From the NCBI GenBank assembly GCA_014650475.1, contig BMVA01000021.1, forward strand, positions 53,172-117,171: a DNA stretch of 64,000 nt. Reading direction: 5' to 3'. Position numbers and translations under genes: made by a program. The stretch comes from Streptomyces albogriseolus. Its GTDB lineage: Bacteria > Actinomycetota > Actinomycetes > Streptomycetales > Streptomycetaceae. This document shows, one piece after another, positions 50,303 through 60,626 of this stretch; the first letter of the stretch is position 1; each line of letters opens with the position of its first letter. The notes below the pieces were generated by a model. That model was not told where the DNA came from. It saw only the letters and a program-made list of their open reading frames with translations, and did no database searches.

Positions 50303-50518
50303 TCAGCCCTTCCAGGCCCGCGCCACCCGGCCGTCCCTCACCTCGAAGTTCAGCCGGCCCACGCGGTACTCCATGGTGACGATCGTCCCCGGCGCCAGGG
50401 CCCGCACCGAGGACCAGCCGCGCTCACGCGCGAGGTGCTCGGCCCGGTCGGCGGCGAGGCCGACATAGGCGTCCGGGTTGTCGCTGGGTTCCCTGGGGGG
50501 TGTCGGAATGGGTGCCAT
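50303..50518 (-). CDS. I78-family peptidase inhibitor
   Basis: 71 aa. AERGW-like RERGWSSVRALAPGTIVTM and the ending YRVGRLNFEVRDGRVARAWKG (split by length) are the I78 marks. No signal peptide. It may protect against serine proteases, of which two are encoded nearby. Stand-alone gene. Confidence 0.85.
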   Translation of the reverse strand: MAPIPTPPREPSDNPDAYVGLAADRAEHLARERGWSSVRALAPGTIVTMEYRVGRLNFEVRDGRVARAWKG

Positions 50519-50934
50519 GCGGCCACGCTATGCCCTGGCCCGGAAACGGGGAAGTCCGCACCGGAAGCCGGGGCCCGGGACCCTCCGCGGTCACACTTGT
50601 GTCACAGGATCACGACGGCGCCGTACGGGCGGGGGTCACCCGAAAGAGCGGTTCCGTACGCCGTCCGCCGTCATTCGACGGGAATTCCAAGGTGCCTGGT
50701 CGTCGCCCTGACAAACCCCGAAAGAATTGTGTCGTGTGAGGTATCCGGGAGCGCTTCCGCGGCACATTCCCGGACGGGCGCGGTCGGTCCGTGAAACGGA
50801 TGTGCACAAGAAATGCGCATGTTCGTCACATGGGCCGGCATGCCCTCCCCCGGCGGCCGGCGGTCGGCGGGCCGGACGGGCGAGGGTCCCTCCGGACGGC
50901 CGGAGGGACCCGGGTGCGCGGGCGAGCGGGCGCC
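50519..50934. other. intergenic region, no gene recognised
   Basis: 416 bp upstream of the I78 gene and downstream of the Rpf gene. It holds GTGACAC-AA-GTGTGAC (about 50590-50607, minus reading) that might be a regulatory site and the Rpf terminator at 50884-50911. No frame has coding character. Confidence 0.55.
50884..50911 (-). terminator. terminator of the Rpf/LysM gene
   Basis: GGGTCCCTCCGG / CCGGAGGGACCC, 12-bp perfect stem, 4-base loop, 23 bp after the stop. Confidence 0.85.
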
Positions 50935-51906
<972 letters not shown>

Positions 51907-52128
51907 TCACCCCGTCAAGCCCCTTGCGCTTGCGGGGTGTTGACGTTGAGTGCCGGATTCCGCACCTGCTGTGACCCTGCGCGCTGGATGGTTCGATTCC
52001 GTTCGCCGTAAGGCGTGACTCCCGCCACAGATCGCCCGTTGTCTTCTTCATGAGCCGGGGACCCACCCGGACCACGGGCCGGGAGCCACCCGGCCTCGCC
52101 ACGCACCGCATCCCCGAGGGAGCCACCC

Positions 52129-52989
52129 GTGCCGCGCATGCTCGACGTCAGCGACGAGGTACGCGCCGAGATCGGCGACGAAGAAGCAGCCCGCCTGCTC
52201 GCCGGAGAGTCCGCCCCGGGCAGTTACGACTGCACCTCCTGCCGCACCCCGGGCGACTCGGAGCAGGAGCGCACCAGCACCGTCCTGTTCATCGGTGACG
52301 AGACCGCCGTGCTCGCCTTCGCCCACGCCACCTGCCTGCCCTCGCAGGTCGTCCAGGTCACCGAGGAACAGCTCCAGGGCGCCGTGCGCTCCATCGGCGC
52401 CGTCGGCGCGGAGTCCCAGCAGCAGATGCCGCAGACGCATCAGCCGCAGTACGCCCAGCAGCCGCAGCACGTCCAGCAGCCGCACCAGTCGCAGCGGCCC
52501 TCGAACCTCGTGCCCGAGCAGGCCGTGCTGGGGGTGACCAGCGGGCTGGTGCTGATCCAGAACGAGCTGCACCCGGCCCTGGTGGTGGAGCCGACCGCCC
52601 CGGTCGCCCGGCCCGGCACGCTCGGGTCCGGCGACGACTTCCTGCCGCTGCTGATCGAGCAGGGCTTCATGCCGCTGACCGAGCTGGCCGCCGTGCCCCC
52701 GGTGCTGCACGGGTGGTCGGTGCTGCTCGCGGCGGGGCAGCTGCACGCCGTTCTCCAGCCGAACCCGAACGGCGGCCGTCCGGTGGCCTGGTGGCAGGCG
52801 CACCAGCCGCTGCAGGTCACCGACGGGTGGCGGGCGGCGGCGAACAAGCATCAGCAGGTGCTGATGTTCGCCGCACCCGTCGGCTCCATCGGGCGTCAGC
52901 CCCGGGAGGATCTGATGCGGGACGCGCTGGACAAGGCCGCGGCCGACGGGAAGCTGGTGGCCGCGGCGTTGCCGCTCGCCGGGATCTGA
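52129..52989 (+). CDS. hypothetical protein with CxxC and Gln-rich linker
   Basis: 286 aa from GTG 52129 with GAGGGAG upstream. Cysteines C35-T-S-C38 near the start, with a later HATC, suggest a metal site. Residues 97-125 are a Gln/His/Pro linker. The C-terminal 150 residues form a compact domain (LVPEQAVLGVTSGLVLIQNE ...) with no recognised family. No signal or membrane segment. I do not recognise it; it looks Streptomyces-specific. Confidence 0.7.
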   Translation: MPRMLDVSDEVRAEIGDEEAARLLAGESAPGSYDCTSCRTPGDSEQERTSTVLFIGDETAVLAFAHATCLPSQVVQVTEEQLQGAVRSIGAVGAESQQQMPQTHQPQYAQQPQHVQQPHQSQRPSNLVPEQAVLGVTSGLVLIQNELHPALVVEPTAPVARPGTLGSGDDFLPLLIEQGFMPLTELAAVPPVLHGWSVLLAAGQLHAVLQPNPNGGRPVAWWQAHQPLQVTDGWRAAANKHQQVLMFAAPVGSIGRQPREDLMRDALDKAAADGKLVAAALPLAGI

Positions 52990-53111
52990 GGCGGGGGCGC
53001 GTTCGGCCGTGCGCCGGCTGACGGTGCGTGGCGAACGCGGTGACGGGGGTGCTGCCTGCGAAAACCCGAGGTGGGCCGCATCCCTTGGGGCACGGGGTCG
53101 TTTGGAGATAC

Positions 53112-53486
53112 GTGCACGCATATGACGCTCCCCGCCGCCAGTCCCTCGCCTCGGTCCCCGCACCCGTGCGCCCGGCGCAGGACTCCCGGAGCGGCCACTC
53201 GGCCACGCCGATCTACGACGCTCTCTACGCCGAGTACGTCAAGTCCTTCCGTACGCTGCCGGGCGACCGTAGCGGCGAGGAGGACTGGGGCTTCACCGCC
53301 TTCGGGAACATCCCGCACAGTACGGGCGCGTACCGTGACCACAGCCCCGGGTCGTTCAGCGCGTCCCTCGTCCGTCCCGCCGTCGAGCCGCCGCAGTGGC
53401 AGCGCGTGGGCCCGGTGGGCCGCGGGACGAACGAGATGCGCCATGTGCCGGCCGGGCTGCCCCCTGCCCCCCGCGGCGGCGTCTGA
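53112..53486 (+). CDS. small conserved-looking protein of unknown function
   Basis: 124 aa from GTG 53112, chosen because GGAG lies 4 bases upstream; a frame from 53028 is also open. It contains HSATPIYDALYAEYVKSFRT and GEEDWGFTAFG. No signal, membrane segment or known domain. It is separated from der by a strong terminator. Confidence 0.55.
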   Translation: MHAYDAPRRQSLASVPAPVRPAQDSRSGHSATPIYDALYAEYVKSFRTLPGDRSGEEDWGFTAFGNIPHSTGAYRDHSPGSFSASLVRPAVEPPQWQRVGPVGRGTNEMRHVPAGLPPAPRGGV

Positions 53487-53542
53487 CCGGACATGGCGAA
53501 GGGGCGGTCCCATGACCGGGACCGCCCCTTCGCCATGTCCGG
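53487..53542. terminator. long bidirectional terminator abutting der
   Basis: Perfect 25-bp stem 53487-53511 / 53518-53542, 6-base loop; it ends 1 bp before the der stop codon on the other strand. Confidence 0.95.
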
Positions 53543-55033
53543 CTACTTCTTCCGCCCGCGCTTCTCCCGCACCCGCACCGAGATGTGGATCGGCGTGCCC
53601 TCGAAGCCGAACTCCTCGCGCAGCCGGCGCTCGATGAAGCGCCGGTAGCCCGCCTCGATGAAGCCGGAGGCGAACAGCACGAACCGCGGCGGCCTGGTGC
53701 CGGCCTGGGTGCCGAACAGGATGCGCGGCTGCTTGCCGCCCCGCACCGGGTGCGGGTGGGCGGCGACCAGCTCGCCGAGGAAGGCGTTCAGGCGGCCCGT
53801 CGGAACCCGGGTCTCCCAGCCCTCCAGCGCCGTCTCGATCGCCGGGACCAGCTTCTCCATGTGGCGGCCGGTGCGCGCCGAGACGTTGACCCGCGGCGCC
53901 CAGGCGACCTGGCCGAGCTCCGTCTCGATCTCCCGCTCCAGGTAGTAGCGGCGCTCCTCGTCGAGGGTGTCCCACTTGTTGAAGGCGAGGACGAGCGCGC
54001 GGCCCGCCTCGACGGCCATGGTGACGATGCGCTGGTCCTGGACCGAGATGGACTCGGCGGCGTCGATGAGGACGACGGCCACCTCCGCCTTCTCGACGGC
54101 CGCGGCGGTGCGCAGCGAGGCGTAGTAGTCGGCGCCCTGCTGGAGGTGGACCCGCTTGCGGATGCCCGCCGTGTCGACGAACTTCCAGGTCTTGCCGCCC
54201 AGTTCGATCATCTCGTCGACCGGGTCGCGGGTGGTGCCGGCGAGTTCGTTGACGACGACCCGCTCCTCCCCCGCGACCTTGTTCAGCAGCGAGGACTTGC
54301 CGACGTTGGGGCGGCCGATCAGGGCGACGCGGCGCGGACCGCCGACGGCCGTGCCGAAGGTCTGGGCGGGCGCCTCGGGCAGCACCTCGAGGACCTGGTC
54401 CAGCATGTCGCCGGTGCCGCGGCCGTGCAGCGCGGAGACCGGGTGCGGCTCGCCCAGGCCCAGGGACCACAGATAGGCCGCGTCGGCCTCGCCGCTCGGG
54501 CCGTCCACCTTGTTGGCGCACAGCACGACGGGCTTGCCCGCCTTGCGCAGCAGGCGGACCACGGCCTCGTCGGTGTCGGTGGCGCCGACCTTGGCGTCCA
54601 CCACGAAGACGACCGCGTCGGCGGCGTCGATGGCGTACTCGGCCTGGGCGGCGACGGAGGCGTCGATGCCGAGGACGTCCTGCTCCCAGCCGCCGGTGTC
54701 GACGACCTTGAAGCGGCGGCCCGCCCACTCGGCCTCGTAGGTGACCCGGTCGCGGGTGACGCCCGGCTTGTCCTCGACGACCGCCTCACGGCGGCCGATG
54801 ATGCGGTTCACCAGGGTCGACTTGCCGACATTGGGGCGGCCGACGACGGCGAGCACCGGAAGCGGGCCGTGGCCCGCCGCCTCGATGGCGCCCTCGACGT
54901 CCTCGAGGTCGAAGCCCTCCTCCGCGGCGAGCTCCATGAACTCCGCGAACTCGGCATCGCCCAGCGCCCCGTGATCGTGCTCGTGCGCAGCGTCGTGCGC
55001 GTCCGAGCCGCCGGGCTCGATGTGGTCGTTCAT
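53543..55033 (-). CDS. der: ribosome-associated GTPase Der (EngA)
   Basis: 496 aa from ATG 55033. Two G domains: G1 GRPNVGKS at residues 65-72 and a second GRPNVGKSS, each followed by DTGGWEQD and DTAGIRKR G3 motifs and NKVDG/NKWDT G4 motifs. A KH-like C-terminal domain follows. An N-terminal acidic extension of about 57 residues is typical of actinomycetes. Needed for 50S assembly; essential in bacteria tested. It ends the aroH-tyrA-cmk-plsC-der run. Confidence 0.97.
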   Translation of the reverse strand: MNDHIEPGGSDAHDAAHEHDHGALGDAEFAEFMELAAEEGFDLEDVEGAIEAAGHGPLPVLAVVGRPNVGKSTLVNRIIGRREAVVEDKPGVTRDRVTYEAEWAGRRFKVVDTGGWEQDVLGIDASVAAQAEYAIDAADAVVFVVDAKVGATDTDEAVVRLLRKAGKPVVLCANKVDGPSGEADAAYLWSLGLGEPHPVSALHGRGTGDMLDQVLEVLPEAPAQTFGTAVGGPRRVALIGRPNVGKSSLLNKVAGEERVVVNELAGTTRDPVDEMIELGGKTWKFVDTAGIRKRVHLQQGADYYASLRTAAAVEKAEVAVVLIDAAESISVQDQRIVTMAVEAGRALVLAFNKWDTLDEERRYYLEREIETELGQVAWAPRVNVSARTGRHMEKLVPAIETALEGWETRVPTGRLNAFLGELVAAHPHPVRGGKQPRILFGTQAGTRPPRFVLFASGFIEAGYRRFIERRLREEFGFEGTPIHISVRVREKRGRKK

Positions 55034-55109
55034 GAAGTCCGTACCTCGTCGTTCATCGTGGTGATCGGTGGAGCCCCGCGGGGCGGAGATCCACTACTCA
55101 AAGTGTCGC

Positions 55110-55757
55110 TCAGCGGCCGGTGAGACGCCTGGCGTTCTCCAGGTGGGCCGTGAGCTGCTTCTGGATGCGTGCCGTTGCCTCGTCGAGCGCCTTGCGCGTA
55201 CGTCTCCCGCTGCCGTCGCCCGCGTCGAACGGGTCGCCGAAGACGACGTCGACGCGGGAGCGCAGCGGGGGCAGTGCCTTTATCAACCGGCCGGGCCGGT
55301 CGGAACTTCCCAGGACGGCGACCGGCACGATCGGCGCCCCGCCGCGCACGGCGAAGTACGCGAGCCCGGCGCGGATCGAGGCGAAGTCGCCCTCGCCGCG
55401 GGTGCCCTCGGGGAAGATGCCGAGGACGCCGCCCCGCTCCAGCACGCCCAGCGCACGCGCGATCGCGGTGCGGTCGGTGGAGTGCCGGTCGACCTTCACC
55501 TGGCCGATGCCGGTCAGGAACGGGTCGAGCGGGCCGACGAACGCCTCCTTCTTGATCAGGAAGTGCGTCGGCCGGGGCGACACGCCCATGACCATGGGCC
55601 CGTCGATGTTGTGCGCGTGGTTGACGGCGAGGATCACCGGGCCGGCCGCGGGGACCCGCCAGGAGCCCAGCACCCGCGGCTTCCACAGCCCGTACATCAG
55701 GCCGACGCCGATGCGCCGCCCGACCTCGGCGCCCCGCAGCGAGGGAACGTCGGTCAC
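55110..55757 (-). CDS. plsC: 1-acyl-sn-glycerol-3-phosphate acyltransferase
   Basis: 215 aa from GTG 55757, overlapping the cmk stop (GTGA). Catalytic NHAHNID block (variant of HX4D), FPEGTRGEGD and IVPVAV are the PlsC motifs. It makes phosphatidic acid at the membrane. In this operon position with cmk and der the gene is widely conserved. Confidence 0.92.
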   Translation of the reverse strand: MTDVPSLRGAEVGRRIGVGLMYGLWKPRVLGSWRVPAAGPVILAVNHAHNIDGPMVMGVSPRPTHFLIKKEAFVGPLDPFLTGIGQVKVDRHSTDRTAIARALGVLERGGVLGIFPEGTRGEGDFASIRAGLAYFAVRGGAPIVPVAVLGSSDRPGRLIKALPPLRSRVDVVFGDPFDAGDGSGRRTRKALDEATARIQKQLTAHLENARRLTGR

Positions 55758-56440
55758 TTCCCCGCCCGCTTCTCCTCGACGAGGGTGACGACACACTCGA
55801 CGACCTGCTGCAGGGTCAGGTCGGTGGTGTCCACCTCGACCGCGTCGTCGGCCTTGGCCAGCGGGGAGGTCTTGCGGCTGGAGTCGGCCGCGTCCCGTTT
55901 GATCAGGGCCTCGCGGGTGGTGTGCAGGTCGGCGCCCTTGAGCTCGCCGCTGCGGCGGGCGGCGCGGGCCTCCGGGGAGGCGGTGAGGAAGATCTTCAGG
56001 TCGGCGTCGGGGAGCACGGTGGTGCCGATGTCGCGGCCCTCGACGACGATGCCGGTGACGGCGGAGGCGGCTATGGCGCGCTGCAGCTCCGTGATCCGGG
56101 CGCGCACCTCGGGCACCGCGCTGACCGCGCTGACCTTGGAGGTGACGTCCTGCTCGCGGATCGGACCGGACACGTCCACCCCGTCGACGGTGATCGTCGG
56201 CTCCGTGGGGTCGGTGCCGGAGAGGATCTCGGGCTTGGCGGCCGCGGCGGCGATCGCGGACGGGTCCGCCGTGTCGATGCCGTTGTTCACCATCCACCAG
56301 GTGATCGCCCGGTACTGGGCGCCGGTGTCCAGGTAGCTCAGGCCGAGCTGCGCCGCCACGGCCTTCGACGTGCTCGACTTGCCCGTGCCGGAGGGACCGT
56401 CGATGGCGACGATCACGGGCTTGGCGGCGCCGTTTTCCAC
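55754..56440 (-). CDS. cmk: cytidylate kinase
   Basis: 228 aa from GTG 56440. P-loop DGPSGTGKSS near residue 14, LDTGAQYRA and the GRDIGTTVLPDADLK block with the C-terminal RDAADSSRKTSPL. It phosphorylates CMP and dCMP. It overlaps plsC by 4 bp. TyrA lies 137 bp upstream on the same strand. Confidence 0.96.
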   Translation of the reverse strand: MENGAAKPVIVAIDGPSGTGKSSTSKAVAAQLGLSYLDTGAQYRAITWWMVNNGIDTADPSAIAAAAAKPEILSGTDPTEPTITVDGVDVSGPIREQDVTSKVSAVSAVPEVRARITELQRAIAASAVTGIVVEGRDIGTTVLPDADLKIFLTASPEARAARRSGELKGADLHTTREALIKRDAADSSRKTSPLAKADDAVEVDTTDLTLQQVVECVVTLVEEKRAGK

Positions 56441-56577
56441 GGAGGAACACCTTCCTGGTGCGGTGGGGTGGGGTGTGCGGGGCGCGGACACGCCCCGCAC
56501 CAGATTACTGGCTCCCCGGAACCCCTCCGACATGCGGACGCCCTCCCCGCCCGCGGGGGCGGGCGGCGAGACGGGGG

Positions 56578-57663
56578 TCACTGCCGGATCGCCCAGCCCC
56601 GCTCCCGCAGCGCGGCCGTGAGGACCGGGGCGGCCTTGGGCTCGACCATGAGCTGGATGAGGCCGGCCTGCTGTCCGGTGGCGTGCTCGATGCGGACGTC
56701 CTCGATGTTGACCCCGGCACGCTCGGCGTCGGCGAAGATGCGGGCGAGCTGGCCCGGCTGGTCGTCGATGAGCACGGCGACGGTCTCGTAGACGCGCGGC
56801 GCGGAGCCGTGCTTGCCGGGAACGCGGACCTGGCCGGCGTTGCCGCGGCGCAGAACGTCCTCGACGCCGGTGGCGCCCTCGCGGCGCTTGTGCTCGTCGG
56901 AGGACTCCAGCGCGCGCAGGGCGCGGACGGTCTCCTCCAGGTCGGCGGCGACATCGGTGAGCAGGTCGGCGACCGGTCCGGGGTTGGCGGAGAGGATGTC
57001 GATCCACATCCGCGGGTCGGAGGCGGCGATCCGGGTCACGTCCCGGATGCCCTGGCCGCACAGCCGTACGGCGGCCTCGTCGGCGTGCTCCAGGCGGGCG
57101 GCGACCATGCTGGACACCAGGTGCGGCATGTGGGAGACGAGGGCCACGGCGCGGTCGTGGGCGTCGGCGTCCATGACGACCGGCACGGCACGGCAGTGCG
57201 ACACCAGTTCCAGGGCGAGGTTGAGGACCTCGGTGTCGGTGTCGCGGGTGGGGGTGAGGACCCAGGGGCGGCCCTCGAAGAGGTCGCCGGTGGCGGCCAG
57301 CGGGCCGGACTTCTCCCGTCCTGACATGGGGTGGGTGCCGAGGTAGGGGGTGAGGTCGAGTCCGCGCGCCTGGAGCTCGCGGCGCGGTCCGCCCTTGACG
57401 CTGGCGACGTCGATGTAGCCGCGGGCGACGCCGCGCCGCATCGCGTCGGCGAGCACGTCGGCCACGTGCGCGGGCGGTGCGGCGACGACGGCGAGGTCCA
57501 CCGGCCCGTCGGGCGCCTCGTCGGTGCCGGCGCCGAGGGCGGCGGCGGTGCGGGCCTGCTCGGGGTCGTGGTCGGCGAGGTGGACGGCGACGCCCCGCTG
57601 GGACAGGGCGAGGGCGGCGGACGTGCCGATCAGTCCGGTGCCGATGACGAGGGCGGTTCTCAC
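56578..57663 (-). CDS. tyrA: prephenate dehydrogenase with ACT domain
   Basis: 361 aa from GTG 57663, overlapping the aroH stop. GTGLIGTSAALALS is the NAD site, GTHPMSGREKSGP holds the catalytic region, and the C-terminal ACT domain (VYETVAVLIDDQPGQLARIF) allows feedback by tyrosine. It converts prephenate to 4-hydroxyphenylpyruvate. Coupled to chorismate mutase. Confidence 0.95.
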   Translation of the reverse strand: MRTALVIGTGLIGTSAALALSQRGVAVHLADHDPEQARTAAALGAGTDEAPDGPVDLAVVAAPPAHVADVLADAMRRGVARGYIDVASVKGGPRRELQARGLDLTPYLGTHPMSGREKSGPLAATGDLFEGRPWVLTPTRDTDTEVLNLALELVSHCRAVPVVMDADAHDRAVALVSHMPHLVSSMVAARLEHADEAAVRLCGQGIRDVTRIAASDPRMWIDILSANPGPVADLLTDVAADLEETVRALRALESSDEHKRREGATGVEDVLRRGNAGQVRVPGKHGSAPRVYETVAVLIDDQPGQLARIFADAERAGVNIEDVRIEHATGQQAGLIQLMVEPKAAPVLTAALRERGWAIRQ

Positions 57664-58022
57664 TGGGCGATGTCCTTGCGGAGGGCGGCCGCGGCGCCGA
57701 GGTAGACATGGGCGACGTCGGAGCGGGGCCGGTCGGACTCGATGTGCGCGAGGAGGCGGACGACGCGGGGCATGGCGCCCTCGACGTCGAGTTCCTGCGC
57801 GCAGATGAGGGGCACGTCGGCGATGCCCAGCTTGCGGGCGGCGGCGGCCGGGAAGTCGCAGTGCAGGTCGGGCGTGGCCGTGAACCAGACGCTGATCAGG
57901 TCGTCGGTGTGCAGTCCGTTGCGCTCCAGTACCGCGGTGAGCAGGGCTCCTACCCGCTCCGCCATGTGTCCGGCCTCGTCCCGCTCCAACTGGACGGCCC
58001 CCCGGACCGCGCGTACCGCCAC
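57660..58022 (-). CDS. aroH: chorismate mutase, AroH class
   Basis: 120 aa from GTG 58022 with AAGGAG at 8 bases. The AroH fold marks are MAVRAVRGAVQLERDEAGHM and ATPDLHCDFPAAAAR; Arg/Glu of the active site are in place. It makes prephenate for the coupled TyrA. Confidence 0.95.
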   Translation of the reverse strand: MAVRAVRGAVQLERDEAGHMAERVGALLTAVLERNGLHTDDLISVWFTATPDLHCDFPAAAARKLGIADVPLICAQELDVEGAMPRVVRLLAHIESDRPRSDVAHVYLGAAAALRKDIAQ

Positions 58023-58178
58023 GACGATGCTCCTTGCTGACGTGCGTAAAGGCTGTTCGGTCGTCCAGCGTAGTCAGCCGCGGGCCGGACCGGCGCGGGG
58101 CGACCGCCCGCTGAGACGGCCGGACGGTGGACGGAAATGCGGTTCGCCGGGCGTGATCCGCCGCGTACGCTCCCGGGC

Positions 58179-58922
58179 ATGCGCCCCGAGAGCCTGGTCA
58201 CGGACCACACGATCTACGCCTGTGTCATGGGCTCCCGTGCCTTCGGTCTGGCCACGGAGGGCAGTGACACCGACCGCCGGGGCGTGTTCCTGGCGCCCAC
58301 TCCCCTGTTCTGGCGCTTCGAGAAGCCGCCGACGCACGTCGAGGGGCCGGCGGTGGAGCAGTTCAGCTGGGAGCTGGAGCGCTTCTGCGCGCTGGCGCTG
58401 CGCGGCAACCCGAACGTCCTGGAGTGTCTGCACTCCCCGCTGGTCGAGTACGCCGACGCCACCGGCCGCGAGCTGCTGGCGCTGCGCGACGCGTTCCTCT
58501 CCCGCAAGGTCCACGAGACGTTCGTCCGGTACGCCCACGGCCAGCGCCGCAAGCTGGACGCCGACGTCCGCACCCACGGCGCCCCGCGCTGGAAGCACGC
58601 CATGCACCTGCTCCGCCTGCTGATGACCGCCCGCGACCTGCTGCGCACGGGCGTCCTCACGGTCGACGTGGGCGACCGCCGCGAGGACCTGCTCGAGGTG
58701 AAGCGCGGCGAGGTGCCGTGGGCCGAGGCGGAGGCCCGCATGAACCGCCTGGCACGGGAGGCGGAGGAGGCGGCGGCGCGCAGCCCGCTCCCGGAGGAGC
58801 CCGACCGGCGCCGCGTGGAGGACTTCCTCGTCCGCGCCCGTCGCGCGTCAGCCCTCCAGCCGTACCCGGACGAGAAGGTCGTGCAGGGCGTCGTGTCCCC
58901 CGGGCGCGTCGGGCAGACCTGA
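58179..58922 (+). CDS. YcgL-like nucleotidyltransferase (COG3541 type)
   Basis: 247 aa from ATG 58179; no ribosome site, TACGCT at 58165-58170 fits a leaderless start. GSRAFG at 18-23 with Asp30 and Asp32 (GSDTDRRG) is the catalytic core of minimal nucleotidyltransferases. The C-terminal half is helical. Its last 75 bp overlap the end of a convergent homologous gene. Substrate is unknown. Confidence 0.82.
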   Translation: MRPESLVTDHTIYACVMGSRAFGLATEGSDTDRRGVFLAPTPLFWRFEKPPTHVEGPAVEQFSWELERFCALALRGNPNVLECLHSPLVEYADATGRELLALRDAFLSRKVHETFVRYAHGQRRKLDADVRTHGAPRWKHAMHLLRLLMTARDLLRTGVLTVDVGDRREDLLEVKRGEVPWAEAEARMNRLAREAEEAAARSPLPEEPDRRRVEDFLVRARRASALQPYPDEKVVQGVVSPGRVGQT

Positions 58923-59600
58923 CGCGGCCTGTGCCGCGTCCAGCACCCCGTGCAGCCGCTCCACGTCGTCCCGCACCCGGTCGTGGTCGACGTCGGCGCC
59001 CCCGTGCTCCCGCTCCGCCTTGGCGTCGATCAGCTCCGGCAGGTACGCCGGGGCCTCCGGCACCTCCCCGGCCAGCGTGGGCAGATGCGCCCGCACCTCC
59101 CCGGCCCGCATCAGGTGGATGCCGGTGAGCAGCACCCGGAAGGTGTACAGCAGCGGTTTCAGCTCGCCGTTCCTCTCGAACAGCCGCCATTGGGTGCCCG
59201 CGAACCCCCGGTAGTGGTGGGCGTGGTGGCTGGTGAGCACCCCGGGCGCCAGTGCGACCAGTTCCCGGTGGGCCTCGGTGGTGTGCACGACCAGCGGGGA
59301 CAGGAGCTGTTCCAGCACGTAGCCGTTGCGCCGCAGCATCAGGCGGACGAACGTGCGCAGGTCGTGGGTGACCAGGTCCATCTCGACGCCGTCGCGCACC
59401 CACATCCTGGAGCGGGTCTCGTCCGGCTCGCGCAGTCCGACGAGGGCGGCGGCCGGCAGCAGGTGGGCGCCCCGCAGGTCCACGTCCGAGTCACGGGACG
59501 GGAAGCCGTACAGGTGCGCGCCGGAGACCGTGGCGAACAGCACCGGGTCGGGCTGCTGTGCGATCACCGGGCGCAGGTCGAGGTCGAGGGTGTCGGTCAT
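58848..59600 (-). CDS. YcgL-like nucleotidyltransferase, second copy
   Basis: 250 aa. SGAHLYG at 26-32 with Asp39 and Asp41 (DSDVDLRG) is the nucleotidyltransferase core. It is a divergent homologue of the convergent gene, whose 3' end it overlaps by 75 bp. Its start is 3 bp after the ADP-ribosylglycohydrolase stop, so it belongs to the nrtR operon. Confidence 0.82.
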   Translation of the reverse strand: MTDTLDLDLRPVIAQQPDPVLFATVSGAHLYGFPSRDSDVDLRGAHLLPAAALVGLREPDETRSRMWVRDGVEMDLVTHDLRTFVRLMLRRNGYVLEQLLSPLVVHTTEAHRELVALAPGVLTSHHAHHYRGFAGTQWRLFERNGELKPLLYTFRVLLTGIHLMRAGEVRAHLPTLAGEVPEAPAYLPELIDAKAEREHGGADVDHDRVRDDVERLHGVLDAAQAASGLPDAPGGHDALHDLLVRVRLEG

Positions 59601-59603
59601 CGC

Positions 59604-60626
59604 TCAAGCGTCCCAGAGCGTGCCGAGGGTCAGCAGTTCGTCGCGGTACTCGATGCGGGACGCCCAGTCGGCGGGCCAGGCGTCCGCGCCCAGGTAAGCG
59701 CCCGCGAAGGCGCCCGCCAGGCAGGCGATGGAGTCGGAGTCGCCGGAGGTGCAGGCGGCGCGGCGCAGGGCCGTCAGGGGCTCGTCGACGAAGAGGAGGA
59801 AGCAGAGCAGGCCGGTCGCCAGGGCCTCCTCGGCGACCCAGCCCTCACCGGTGGCCTTGCACGGGTCGGTCTCCGGGGAGACGGTCCGCACGGCCTCCTG
59901 GAGGCGGCCCAGGATCTCCAGGCACTCGTCCCAGCCGCGCGCGATGAAGTGCTCCGGGGAGGGGTCCTGGGCGCGGGTCCACAGGTCGCCGAGCCAGAAC
60001 TCGTGGTAGCGGGTGCGGTTCTCGTAGGCGTAGGAGCGGAGCAGCCCGATCAGGCCGGTCGGTTCGGCGCCCTCGGCGAGCAGCCGTACGGCGTGCGCGG
60101 TGAGGTCGGAGGCGGCGAGCGCGGTGGGGTGGCCGTGGGTGAGGGCGGACTGCAGCTGGGCGGCCCCGGCGCGCTGTTCGTCGGTGAGGCCGCGGGCCAG
60201 GCCGACGGGGGCGACGCGCATGTTGGCGCCGCAGCCCTTGGAGTGGATCTGGCTGGCGTCCTGCCAGGGCCGGTCGTCGCGGGACAGCAGGTGACAGGCG
60301 CGCAGGCAGGTGTTGCCGGGGGCGCGGTTGTTCTCCGGGGAGCGCCACCAGTCCACGAACTCCTCGCGCACCGGGCGCTCCAGGCGCTTCGGGCCCAGCG
60401 TCCCCCGGTCCATGGCGGTGCGCAGGCCCCGCCCGAGGGCGAGCGTCATCTGCGTGTCGTCGGTGACGATCGCCGGCTTCGGCAGGTCCAGGGAACGCCA
60501 GTCGCCGTACGTGGCGAGGATCGAGGGGACGTCCTTGAACTCGGTGGGGAAGCCCAGCGCGTCCCCGAGGGCGAGTCCGGTGAGCGCTCCGGTCGCGGCG
60601 CGCTTGGTGACGGCGGTCGTGGTCAT
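59604..60626 (-). CDS. ADP-ribosylglycohydrolase family protein
   Basis: 340 aa, start overlapping the NrtR stop (ATGA). GALTGLALGDALG, VTDDTQMT and SGDSDSIACLAGAFAGAYLG are the three metal-binding blocks of DraG-like enzymes, all intact. It removes ADP-ribose from a protein, nucleic acid or small molecule; the target is unknown. Its operon with an NAD-metabolism regulator and a nucleotidyltransferase suggests an ADP-ribose-linked pathway. Confidence 0.9.
   Translation of the reverse strand: MTTTAVTKRAATGALTGLALGDALGFPTEFKDVPSILATYGDWRSLDLPKPAIVTDDTQMTLALGRGLRTAMDRGTLGPKRLERPVREEFVDWWRSPENNRAPGNTCLRACHLLSRDDRPWQDASQIHSKGCGANMRVAPVGLARGLTDEQRAGAAQLQSALTHGHPTALAASDLTAHAVRLLAEGAEPTGLIGLLRSYAYENRTRYHEFWLGDLWTRAQDPSPEHFIARGWDECLEILGRLQEAVRTVSPETDPCKATGEGWVAEEALATGLLCFLLFVDEPLTALRRAACTSGDSDSIACLAGAFAGAYLGADAWPADWASRIEYRDELLTLGTLWDA

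Noticed and set aside
51981-52010. T-loop-like GGTTCGATTCC suggesting a tRNA
   Set aside because: No anticodon arm or acceptor partner can be built upstream; it is the leader region of the gene at 52129.
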